Below, piece after piece: positions 1 to 10,614 of a stretch of DNA of 64,000 nt. Source of the stretch: Melampsora larici-populina 98AG31 (lineage: Eukaryota > Basidiomycota > Pucciniomycetes > Pucciniales > Melampsoraceae); the NCBI RefSeq assembly GCF_000204055.1, contig NW_006768837.1, positions 125,020 through 189,019 on the forward strand. The letters are read 5' to 3'. The notes beneath the pieces are model-generated. The model saw only the letters and a program-made list of their open reading frames with translations, was not told where the DNA came from and searched no databases. Position 1 is the first letter of the stretch; the number at the start of each line of letters is the position of its first letter. The position numbers were made by a program, and so were the translations under genes.

Positions 1-638
1 GGTCAGATTTTCTAGGAGGCATTTTTAGGCGTGTTTGTTAATTTTTCTTTGAACAGAGTTAACAAAAGGAAAAAAAACTAATGTACCAGGGTGATCTGTG
101 GTACCAATCTTCTTCGACCCAGTAGTCGTTGTCTCGGTAATTGAGGTGGTGGTCGTATGAGGTATAGACTGATCAAGCGGTGATTTTAGTTGGATCCTTG
201 GTAAGACAGGTAGGATTGGCTCGCGAACCTTTCCTAATACGTGGTTCGGGAGCTGGTTGGTCTGTGCTTCCGGAGTTTGATTTGCCTGCTCCGGTGGGTT
301 CACTTTTAAAAGGTAATGTGTATTTCTTCTTTTAACAAAATACTGTATTCGCTTTCGGGGTAAGTGAATAGTTGGAAGTATGCTTACTTTCTTTCTCTTT
401 CGACAATCTCTAGTTGTATAACCTTTTCTATAAGTTTCTCGACTCGTAGAGAAAGTTCTAATAGGTCGTGTTTCAAGGTTAACAGTTCCTTTGATTGATC
501 AATTTTGAAGTTTTTCCTTTAAGCGAGGGGAAAGAAGAAAAATTGGAATAATTTTATTTGAAAACTAAACGTTTTGTTTTTGTTTTGTTTTGTTAGTTCT
601 CGGGTCTACTAACACTCGATGAGGCCCCCAATTGTCAG
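1..638 (-). mobile_element. Possible LTR-retrotransposon leader and start of gag (partial)
   Basis: On the minus strand, positions 638-621 read TGACAATTGGGGGCCTC, which resembles the junction just inside the 5' LTR of many fungal Gypsy-type elements (an LTR end followed by a GGGGGCCTC-type leader). Downstream on the same strand an open frame (303-25) begins with a Pro/Gln/Thr-rich segment, as many fungal gag proteins do. If this is right, the LTR lies at higher coordinates (about 640-1640) and the coding part runs off the left edge. No reverse transcriptase or integrase is visible, so the assignment is an inference. Confidence 0.3.
25..303 (-). CDS. Hypothetical Pro/Gln/Thr-rich ORF, possible gag N-terminus
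   Basis: The frame of 92 codons is rich in P, Q and T and has no recognised domain. It follows the putative retroelement leader at 621-638 in the right orientation and distance to be the start of a gag-like product. The last 20 or so codons may be intron or frame-shifted sequence, because the composition becomes hydrophobic and basic there. It could equally be a chance ORF. Confidence 0.2.
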   Translation of the reverse strand: MNPPEQANQTPEAQTNQLPNHVLGKVREPILPVLPRIQLKSPLDQSIPHTTTTSITETTTTGSKKIGTTDHPGTLVFFPFVNSVQRKINKHA

Positions 639-639
639 G

Positions 640-1649
640 GTGGCACTTACTTAATCAGCTAAGGGTAAGGACCGTAGCTAGCAATCCTGACAAACAACTC
701 TATTGGTTACGTAGGGTTGATAGTATCTGTCGTAATTCCTAAAGGAATAACAGAAGTACTAATAAGTTTCGAACAATTGATAGTAATCCGATTTGAAGTG
801 AAGGGATTAGAAAAAGAGCAACGGCCTACTGCGGTTCACAGAGTTGAACTGGTCAGGTTCTAGACCGAAGTTTTTCTCCGAGATAAAGGACGTTTATCAA
901 AGAGTAGCCTGGGTTACTAGGACCTCAGGGATCTTGTCAACTATGCGTTGCAAGAACAATGGTACTAGACCAGGTAGAGTTTTACTGTCTCGAAACAGGG
1001 GCAGTAAAGGATGGAAAAGGAGATTGTGGGTAAGACTTACTCTAGTGTTAAGAGCTAATCTAATGAACACTTCCTGGAACTTTGGACAAGGGTTTTTTGG
1101 CAAGAGGAACTACTTTATCGTGATTTGATGGTAGCTGGACTGCGAAAAGATGGGTCTTGAAGTTTACTCGGAAGACAATGTGCTGCCCTCTTCTATTTCA
1201 GGGCAAGTCCTTTCTTTATATGCTTGATCTAGAACTCCGGCTTACTTGTGGTTCTAGTCGCATTGTTGTCTGTAGTTCCCAATCTGGACGCTTCAGTAGG
1301 CTGACTCGTGGTTTGGCCAGATTGGGAAGTTATTGAATCAGAGGTTGGTCTCCTCGTGGTTCGTCCTGCTAGTTTCTTAACACTCGGGTTCTTGCTACCG
1401 GATTTTTTTAGAATGTAACGCCTAGTCTTGTTGCCAGGATGGATTAGTGTGTATCCTTCCTGGCCTCATACTTATGGATGCTTCCTGATGATTAGGCTTC
1501 CTTTGATATCGGGAGTACGATGTGTTTATATTGGGTTACCTTTGATACTAGGTACACGATGTTGTTGTTTTTTTATTATGGTAGAGAGAAAATATGTTTT
1601 ATGTTTTTTATTTTATTTTTAGATTGTAGCCTCTTTGGCTTCTGGTTGG
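640..1649. other. Gene-less stretch, possibly LTR-like, with degenerate repeats
   Basis: No convincing coding exon is visible. The stretch carries short degenerate repeats: a TCGTGGTT-type core occurs near 1241, 1300 and 1347, and a CCTTTGAT(A)...ACGATGT unit occurs twice at about 1500-1562. If the retroelement interpretation of 1-638 is correct, this would be its 5' LTR, but no matching second copy lies in the window. Confidence 0.3.
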
Positions 1650-3049
1650 TCAGAGCTCGGGGGCTGACACTTCAGGTGTTTTTTGAGGTGGCTGAACATG
1701 GTCAACAGTCAGATCTTCCAACATGTAATCCACAGTGGCATCCTCAGCTTGATGTCTCGTGTTGGCATTGGTTGATTGATTATTGTCAGAGATATTGTTG
1801 AGTTGACGTCGCATCTTGAGGATATCTGCAAGTGCTTGAGCCCATTGAGGGCTAGCTTGGGTACAGGAGACCAGACCATGGCAGCGGTTGTATATTGTCT
1901 TGAGATTGACCTGAGTGACGTCGGGAGGATCAATGAGGTTGTGGATGTTCGAAGTTTGTTCCATCTTGTCATCGTCATCTTCAAGTAATTCACCAAAGAC
2001 CTTGAGCCCAACTTTTGCAGCAAGATTAATCATGTAGGCTACACATCCGTGAACCTGAGTTGAGTGATCAAAGTTGATACCTTCAGACATTCTGATGACT
2101 CGACCAATGGCAGCATTGGTACTTATATTATCCACAGTCATTGTGTTTAGTTTCTTTGTTAATGTGTACTTGTCTGAATAAGAGATGATGATACTCGCAA
2201 AGTTGGCGGCGTCATGTGCACCTGAAAGATGTCAAATCAATCATTGTATCAGTGAAGTCTAGTTGTTTGGATTTGATATAAAAACTCACCTTTGATCTCT
2301 GCCATACCAAGAGCCACATCCATTAGTTCCCAATTGTTGTTGATAAAGTGACCGGTAAGAGCCATGTACGGGGCATTGTTCGGAGAAGTCCAGGCGTCTT
2401 GGGTGATTGCGATGAAGTTGCAAGGGCCAAGATAGACCTTCTTGATGTATTCTTTGTAATGATAGTAAACCTTTTGCATATGCTTGGCGATTGCGTGTCG
2501 CTTGACAATCATCCCGTCAACGTGAGGTTGGCAAAGCATCAATAGATCTCGAAACAAAGGCTTATCGACAATAGAAAAGGGTAGATCGGAATCGGCTATG
2601 AAGTAACACAAGTAAGTCTTGAGGTTGGTGATATTCAACTTATTCTGTTGAATATCAGAAACAGGTAAGGTAAGTAAAGTTTCATGTAAGAATTCAGGAG
2701 GAATGAAAAGACTTACCACATGACCAGTTTTCACTTTCTTGAAGGATGCAAGTATGTTGGATTGATTGGGTCCCTTCGCATCACGGACACCGTGCTTTGG
2801 TTCAAGGTGATTCTTCATGGATGTCGTACTGCCCATCTTATCACGTGCTAAGCTTTTGCCACATTGATTTCCATCAGCCATCACAAATTGACACTTATTG
2901 TGTTCTTCACCTCTCTTGCAATATTCCCAGACATAGCTTGTTGGTTGAGTAGGAGTTGAAAGGTTCGTATCAGATTTGGTTTGAGAGGCTGGGTCTGTAG
3001 ATGATGCATCAGTTGAAGCCCTCAAACCCACAGATGAGGCTTTGGGCAT
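1650..3049 (-). pseudogene. hAT-family transposase, C-terminally incomplete
   Basis: Exon 1 (3049-2290) encodes a low-complexity N-terminus and a BED-type zinc finger (about residues 40-85; Cys of the NQCGKSL segment, His pair in MKNHLEPKH). The hAT core follows, with a segment ending QDAWTSPNNAPYMALTGHFI. An intron (2289-2222, GT..AG on the minus strand) joins in frame to exon 2, which carries TVDNISTNAAIGR and the typical hAT stretch VHGCVAYMINLAAKVGL. The frame stops after an acidic, non-conserved tail, so the second half of a normal hAT transposase, including the C-terminal dimerisation region, is missing. A 5' terminal region is recognisable at 3230-3454, but no matching 3' end is seen. 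I read it as a truncated, inactive copy. Confidence 0.75.
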
Positions 3050-3229
3050 GTTGCTTAAAGTTTGATTAAAGGGTGATTATGCGGGTTGTTGATCAAGTTG
3101 ATATTGGAAGATATATTTAAGTTTGAAATTTGAATGCCTTCGTATACGGTATGAGGAGGTATGAGGGCGATGAGATTGGATTGGGAGGGAAAAAAATTAT
3201 TATGCAGTTTTTTTTTTCCGCCATACAAG

Positions 3230-3454
3230 CGGATATCTGGCGGTTAGCCGGTTCAAGTACCGGTGCCATCATTTTTTAAAAAAAAAACCGGCCGGATACT
3301 CTCCGAGAGCTCCGGATGTTGAAATTTACCGGCGGTTTGGTGGTTGAACGGACCAGAATCAGCCGGATACTCGTCGGAGCTCAGCTTGACAGTGGATATC
3401 CATATCCAATTTCCGGCGATGCTCTGGTACTCTCAAAATGTTGCCCAGTCCCTA
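3230..3454 (-). repeat. Putative 5' end of the hAT element: TIR and subterminal motifs
   Basis: Read on the minus strand from 3454, the sequence begins TAGGGACTGGGCAACATTTT, similar to the (C/T)AGGG..TGGGCAA ends of hAT elements. Inside it lie clustered CCGGATA/TATCCGG-type motifs (about 3228, 3293, 3311, 3363), as expected for subterminal transposase-binding sites. It lies about 180-400 bp upstream of the transposase start codon. No matching 3' terminus was found below 1650. Confidence 0.5.
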
Positions 3455-4885
3455 ATAAAACAAGCCTCTGTGGCCGCTAAGCGTACATCCCAGATACCAA
3501 GTATCTAAAACCAAGAGACACATTCCTATTTGGTAATGGCGCCTGAACCGTATAACAGTGTATCTAGATATGAATATCAATCAAGAAAATCAGATTGAGG
3601 TAGGATTATATCTTAAAGAAGAAACATAAGACAAACTTTATTGCACAGAATTCCACGTGCCAGTATACCCTTTACTACCTTCTCCAAATCAGAAGTGTTC
3701 ACAAACTTGATATCACCTCCTTGGGCACCTACAACTGAACCATCATGTTGTCTAAGAGCTTTTAGACAGACAGTTCAATTGGTCCCTGCTACTAATGACC
3801 CACTATAACCAAGGTTTTCAATCCACTTCTTGACAGGAATCATGTTTGCCAGCTGTAATCCATCAAGTAGCTGGGACACTGAAGTCCTTCGTTCTTCTCG
3901 CTGGCTTCGGGGTGATCTACCAGCAAAATTATCCCCGAACAACGACACAACTCCGCTGCTATATGCACCAGCTGTAATCAACCAATTGTCTAGCTCCGAC
4001 AAATAGACAATCCCATCCAAACTGTGTGCATGATATAGGCGCTCGGCTTTGCTACTCATAGCCGTATGGAGCCAGGAGGTCCTTTGACACACTTATCTGG
4101 CTTCCTTTTACTGTCACAATGTGTGCAATACATTTCTACAGTCACAGTGAACATCCATCAGACACTCAGGAAGAATCCTGAGCAGGAAAGACAATCAACA
4201 TAGAGGACAGCAACATGAAGAAATATCAAAAGGTATATAGGAACTTTTGTAAAATACAAGCTTTGAAATCACATCAAGCCTCTGATATTGAAGGTCATCA
4301 GACCCACAAAAACAAGAAAACTGATTGACAAAGGATCAGTCAGATGTTCATAATTTATTTTTATTCAACTCAAAAAGATTTAAAAGTTCAAACTTGATTG
4401 GATCTTTGACTAAGTAAGTAGAAATCCTAGTTTCATATAAGGCCTTAGAGTTGGTTTGGATGCAATTCATTGCTTCCTCAGAAAAGACAATGGCTAGTTA
4501 CAAAAACATAATTTTCTCATTACAAATTTTCTTGCTACATGCAGCTTACATCCCGATGATTCAAGTTCAAGATTTTTTACAAAAAAGATGAACAATAATA
4601 AAATTTGAATCTTCTGAGCATTACTAAAATGGATGTGTCCCACACATGGCGCTTTTATAAAAACACTGGGCCGAAGTCTGTCTTAGAACCACTTAGGCCT
4701 GTAAGGGCCTGCGTGGACCGACATGGGAGGCTGTCTATACCAGGGTCCTTAAAATAATGCATGTAATACAAACACAATAACAAAAAAAAGATCAAAGTAA
4801 AACAATGCTGACTAATAAGAAACTCATCCACAAAGAAAAAAAACATAAACAATTCATATGATTCGATGATAAAAATAAGATTACA
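3455..4885. other. Intergenic stretch with no assigned gene
   Basis: AT-rich sequence between the hAT end and the sugar-transporter 3' end. One unassigned ORF (3775-4092) is listed separately. A moderately GC-richer patch lies at about 4660-4745 without an interpretable frame. Nothing else is supported. Confidence 0.5.
3775..4092 (-). CDS. Unassigned ORF, 105 codons
   Basis: I do not recognise this protein. It is a single open frame with no signal peptide or membrane segment and an Arg/Ser-rich middle (RSPRSQREERR). The codon use looks more gene-like than the surrounding intergenic sequence, so it may be a decayed exon of an old gene or element. It may also be chance. Confidence 0.15.
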   Translation of the reverse strand: MCQRTSWLHTAMSSKAERLYHAHSLDGIVYLSELDNWLITAGAYSSGVVSLFGDNFAGRSPRSQREERRTSVSQLLDGLQLANMIPVKKWIENLGYSGSLVAGTN

Positions 4886-7764
4886 CTAATGATGAATTGT
4901 ATGATTTTCTTTATCTTTAAAACTATCATTCCTAATCTCATCTACTACTCCTTCAGTTCGATTAGCTTCATCAGTTAAGATTTTCTGTCTATATTTATTT
5001 GATCCGATTATTGAACTGTGTTGATAAAGTTCATCAACTTGTTCTAATGATAATCCTTTAGTTTCAGGAATACTAAATAAAATGAAATAAAATAAAATCT
5101 GTTAGAGAAATCAGGTTAAAGATTTTTGTTTGAGAAAAAACTTACAAGAAGAATGTGAAGACAAAACAGATCGCACAAAACCCTCCCCAAATCCAAAATA
5201 CATTAGATCCTAATCCTGCCTTTCCAGGTCCAACGTCTACAAGATAAGGTGTCATATATCCAATTGCAAAGTTCCTATAGTATGAGAGAAGTTAGTTCTC
5301 GATGGTCTCTTCGAGAGAAGTGAAGATGAACCTACAATGCCCAATTTGATGCTGTTGAGAGAGACATTGCTTTAGCCCTGATAGCTAAAGGATAGATCTC
5401 AGAGGTTACAACCCTGTCAAAACCACGAAAATGTCATTAGCACGTTCATCCAGTATTGAAAATGTACCAAGGACTCACCAAGCGATTGGGCCCTGAAAGT
5501 TCAACAGAATGAAAAGATCGGGGGGCGAAAGATGAGTTCACGAATCAAGACTAGCTAAAGAAAATATCCAACTAACCCAAGTGGATGCAAAACCTCCAAT
5601 ATAAATGCAGACAAGGGCAATCAAAGCACGTTGACCAGCGAGGTTACTTGCAGGTATAGTGAGCCCAAGGATAGGTATGATGAATTGACATATAGCCATC
5701 AAAGCCTAAAAATCGTATGGAAAAAGAGGGTCAGTAATGGATGAAATGAGGATAACAAAGATAGGTGGAGAAACGAGGAAAGAAACTCAACAGCTCCGAA
5801 CATGAGGGTGGACCTTCTACCAAACTTATCAACAGCCCATATTCCTGGAATAGTCATGACTACATTTACCTAGAAGTAGATCAAACGGGTTTCAATTGAT
5901 TGAACGGGTCTGTTTTCGGCACGTTTGGAGAATCGAAAGACTGACAACATCAATGATGACTGTGGTGGTAAATGGGTCATCTACTCCACTGTTCTTGAAG
6001 AATCTATATAATGAAAATAATTTTCAAATCCACTTTCTGTCAATGTTTGTTGACTCTTTTCACGCATAAAATCAATCAATAAAAGGAGTGAACTCAACGA
6101 GGTTCCGTAATAAATGATAAAGTTGATACTATCAAATTAATGAAAGAAGAACATCGCAAGAAGATATCAGTGAATATTTTAATCCGATCTCCAAATGAAT
6201 GAACAAACCCAGTAAGTTGTTGAAGAGCTTGGATTCCCATCCCAGACAAGGTTCTAAGAAGATACCTACCTTGACCAGATTTAAAACAATCGGCATAAGA
6301 TCCAGATCCAAGTGTACGTTCGATTTCCAATGAATCGACGACTTCATCATATTCTCTTGTGACTTGTTCAGAATCTGCTGGCAAAGAGAGCAATCGGCTT
6401 AAAGAAGCTTTGGCTTCTACTTCTCTGCCTTTGAGGATCAAAAACTTGGGAGATTCTGGTAGACAATAGAGCCCAAGGGAAAGGATAAAGGCCCAAACAA
6501 ACTAGTGGTGGATCCAGATGGTGAAAAAGTCAGACTGATGTATAGAATTAATGGGAGATGTAATTTAGACTCAACTTGTAGAGCAATGGGAATTCGATAA
6601 CAACTTGCATCTGGACGATTTTTAGTTGCTTTAACAACTACAGCTGCGATTAATAATCCGATGGTAATCGCCCATTGCTATTGAAAAATGAAATCAGTAT
6701 GATTTGACGATGATGAGATAAAGAACGAATATAAGACTCACATAAGCAGCCACTACCGCTCCTCGAATCCATTTACTATCAATCCCCCATTAAAATCATC
6801 AAAGTCGAAATAAAGTTAATCAAAGGAAAAAAGATAACCAGAAGGTAAACAGAAAGGCTTACGGTGCGCATTCAGATTGATACATAGGTACCAAACAAGA
6901 AGTTAAACCGACTCCCAATCCAGCGAAAACTCGACCAACTGCAAAGACTGGAATAGTCGTGGAAGCAGTTTGTAATGCAACACCTATACAAAATATCCCA
7001 CATGAAGCAATCACACCCCATCGTCTGCCGACTGTATGAAAACAATCTATCAACATGATATCTAGTTTCGGATGAAGATTTAAAATTAGACTCAGGAGGG
7101 ATACTTACGTATATCACCAAAGGGATAGGCAAGTAATGCCCCTACGAAAGTTCCTATCGAGAGAATTGAGGTGACTAGGGAATCATTGGCAGTGCTAAGC
7201 TATATTTTGTAAAAATTTGGATAGAATGGGGATTAAAATCCTCGAGCGCATATAATTTGATAAAAGTGAATTAAAAAGATACTGACTACATATGTCCCAG
7301 TCGCGTCTTGTTCTCCAAAAGTTCGAAGCCTTGAAGTAATTCCCAAATCAAAGAGAAGTTCAGTTCCGCTTGACTTTATTGATTATATATTACACTTCTG
7401 AAGGGTGTGGATGATATGGTCATTGAAGACTTACCAGAATGGCATTTCTTTGGTACCCGAAATATAACCCTACATCATCAAAAATACTAGGAACAGTAAG
7501 TCAAGAGAGACTTGAATCAAATTGAAAGAAAAAGACGAGGCTCTCAACACACCGTGTCATATCCATAAAGGTAGCTGTATGAACAAAATCGAGCCACAAG
7601 ATTGCACGTTAGATCATGAAGAAGAAAACCATAAAATCTGACATATAGACTGACCCTCCAAAAGCAGCAAAGAGTGCCATTGAGATTCCAACAAGTTTAG
7701 CTTTTGTAGAAGCTGGTGGTAAAGCAGGTAAACCACCTGGCTTTCCCATATCCATTCCAACCAT
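4886..7764 (-). CDS. MFS hexose transporter (HXT/sugar porter family)
   Basis: This is a plasma-membrane monosaccharide/H+ symporter of the sugar-porter family with 12 predicted transmembrane segments, split over about a dozen short exons. The start is ATG at 7764: the short N-terminus MVGMDMGKPGGLPALP leads into the first helix. Splicing gives YLYGYDTGYISGTKEMPFW, the family's loop-1 motif. Next come VGRRWGV (GRR motif), AVGRVFAGLGVG, a PESP-type segment before the central loop, ALQQLTGINFIIYYGTS in helix 7 (intron 6228-6128 removed), and the C-terminal SIPETKGLSLEQVDELY. All these are hallmarks of fungal hexose transporters. In rusts such proteins load sugars from the host (HXT1 of Uromyces is haustorial); whether this copy does so is inference. 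Exon boundaries are approximate. No disruption is seen. Confidence 0.93.
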
Positions 7765-10614
7765 TTTTGTGTATATTTATTTAATCCTTCGAGTGATGGT
7801 TTTATAGCTGATGAATGCGGTGATTGAAGTCTAAGAGTTATTGGAGTGACTCGATTGTGGGATGTAAGTCAGAGAGAGAAGGCAAGTATTTATGTGATTT
7901 ATGATAAGTTAGATAGATGATCAAGTTGAATGAATTCGGCGGCGCGTGAGATGTATTTGTTGATATTGGTAATGAGATAAAATTGGGTTTGCTGTTCAAG
8001 AATCAATGCGAGTAAGAGCTGGGGAAGTAAATTAAAGAAAATCAAGGAAACAAGGCGTGATTTTATTTGATTCAAGTGATGATGATAGACTTACTAAGCA
8101 GAACAGAATGCTTTATGTATTGAGAGATTTGGTGGTGTGAAGGCGGGGATGGTGATGAGTGGTCAGTTTTAAAAGAGATAGATATGTAGAGAGTTGATTG
8201 GTTTTACACTTTTGTTGTCTCTCATGGCTTGTTTTCGAACTGAACTGCTAAAATACTTCAAAAAAAGAAAGTTACAAAGAGAATAATCAATTCAAAGCGA
8301 TCATCTTCATCACTTTCATCTTCATCAAAACTGTATCATCACTCTATTCGTCGGTTAATCTGTTCATCCCCGAGTCCATCCCAATACCACCACCTGGCAC
8401 CTCCTGGCACCCACTCACAGAGTCACCTGCTCACCAGGAGTCTCCTCAACCCAAAGAAAGCTTAAAGGCCGAGGGTCCAATCTACCGGCGTTTAAAATGC
8501 ACCTCACAGCGCCTCACAGCTGATCTGATCTTTCACTTTGACTCACCGAGATTTAAATCTCAAATTCCTAATTTAGAAAATTCCATCCTATTTGAGAATT
8601 TGGAATTCCAATGGTCTTCTGACCTTTGCATCTTTCTCTGTATCTCCGTCATGTGCCGTCTGTCACCTGTGCCGTGGATACAAGTTGTGGGGTAAATCTG
8701 GTAAATCGGACTGGGAGGTGGGTCAATCGAAATTCTGAGAAATTACATGACTTGTGACCACAACATCATCTTGCCTTCGCCGACTCGCCGGTGTTGCCGG
8801 TCTTGCCGGCAGTTTTCAGTGAAACAGATTCAGCACGTCATCATTTCATCATCGTAACATGCTCCTTGATGTACAGTCGATTGCAGAAAGCTTGGAAACT
8901 TTTGCCCGCCAAACTTGGGCAAATTGGCGTGGAATTCTTTCCAAGCTTTGTGAAATTGACTGTACCAATTCTTTGTAAGAGATGAAAACTTACATGTCAA
9001 TCTATGAACTTCGATGATGAATGCGTTTTTGAGAACCGATATTGGTTTGTGGACTTGAAGCTTGAAGTGCAATTTGATCTCAGATACGTAAAAGCCAAAC
9101 AATCATTCGAGCAATCAAATCACGCTCATAACTTAGGAATGCGAGATTCGAAATTGAACCGTGATGATGATTCATGATTCGACACTCTAAACAAACCTGA
9201 ATCATCATCAACTGGATATGGCAGAGACAGCTTGAGACCTGATGAGGATTTAACCGAAACTCATCAGCTTGCGACTTGAAACGAAATCGAAATGATGATA
9301 TAATCTTTGTGGGATGGGACTTCTTTTGTTGATCTTCTTGATTTGTGATCGTTCGAATACAACCTTTCTTCGTTTTTGGTTTAAAAGTGACGTCATCTGA
9401 TCGGTTTACCAACTTCCTTGTTTACTTTTCTCCTCTGTGATTCCAGTTAATTTTTGGACAACCTAGAGATTCAGCTTTGTCTCATTTTTAGATGCTTCTT
9501 GCTCAGGCCCCGGACAGCTTCACTGAAAGTTAAACCATCCGATCAAAAAATCAGATGTTAGGGATCAAAAAGATTGGACACCCAAACTGGGAGAGATGCG
9601 GTATCAGTCTTTCTCTGAGACTACCTGAGAGAAGCAATGAGATATACAGGTCCCTTTTTGAGTTCTCTTTCGAGTAAGAATTGGAAATGAAAGCTTTAAA
9701 AAACACTTTCATTTTATTAAAATATTCCGAAACAAAAGACTTGAAAAAGTTGATCAACCTCCTCTAAAGTTCGATTTCATGATCAATATAGCAAAAAACT
9801 CTTATTCACAGAAAGTCATGGAACTGAAGAAATCATTGAAAATGAGCTAAGATCATCACGGTTTCAAAACAAAGAAATCAACCCAATTCGTGATCGGTTT
9901 TTAGTTCATTCAGACCAAATTTCTGGTCTTATAAGTTACACAGAGACATATATTGGATTGTATCTGCATCAATTGAGAAGACCGAGACCGCATAAGTAAA
10001 ATCTGAATTGATAAAACACTTCATGAACAGGATCCAAGGAAGAATTTCCGGAAGACAATTCGTAAATCCTGCTCACTCGCATCGAGACAAGGAAAAATAC
10101 CAAATAAGGAAACATAAAGAAAACAGAGCAGTACCTCTCTGGGATTGGAAGCTCGCTCGTCCAGATGGACTGGGTAATTAGGTTAGAATCGAACACTTGC
10201 AATCCAATTCCTTTTTGAAAAGATAATGGATGAAGCTCATCAAGCCGTCCGCATCCGTGCTATGTTGATTTACGTGCCTGTGGGTTTGGAAGAGCAGTGT
10301 GGAGTAAAAGAGCTTGAACCGCATAGGCTGAGATTCAAGGAAGATGGTAGTAAGGAGCTTCATGATTGCATAAGTGTGAAGTGGAAAGCAATCTTTTTCA
10401 ATTTATGCGTGGTATAAATGACAGTTTATAAGAAGATTTTTCCCCAAAGAAATCAAATATATATAACAAATAAAACTTTGACAAGTAATTGAGATTTTGA
10501 TCAAACGCTTAATAATTTTGATTCTATTTACTTTTTTATGTGGGTATGAAAACGGGAATAAGATAAAAAAGCTCAAACTCTTAATCCAATTGTCAAGATA
10601 AACTAAAAGAATAT
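7765..10614. other. Long intergenic region (promoter side of the hexose transporter)
   Basis: No supported gene. Roughly 7765-8500 is the upstream region of the sugar transporter, with short pyrimidine and AT-rich tracts. A TA-flanked foldback element lies at 8873-8964 (listed separately). The small ORFs between 8830 and 10417 show no domain, signal peptide or consistent exon structure, and I do not call them. Confidence 0.5.
8871..8965. repeat. Foldback MITE-like palindrome, TA-flanked
   Basis: The two halves are imperfect reverse complements. The left arm TACAGTCGATTGCAGAAAGC and the reverse complement of the right arm TACAGTCAATTTCACAAAGC continue to match through CTTGGAAA. The termini read CAGTC...GACTG flanked on both sides by TA, the target-site dinucleotide of Tc1/mariner elements. 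At under 100 bp it has no coding capacity and looks like a miniature non-autonomous element. Confidence 0.7.

Noticed and set aside
1235..1370. Regularly spaced TCGTGGTT motifs resembling a repeat-spacer array
   Set aside because: Units are degenerate and few, spacing is uneven, and this is a eukaryotic genome; not a CRISPR array.
8791..9102. ORFs on both strands around the foldback element
   Set aside because: They run through the palindrome, so each strand mirrors the other; no protein similarity recognised.
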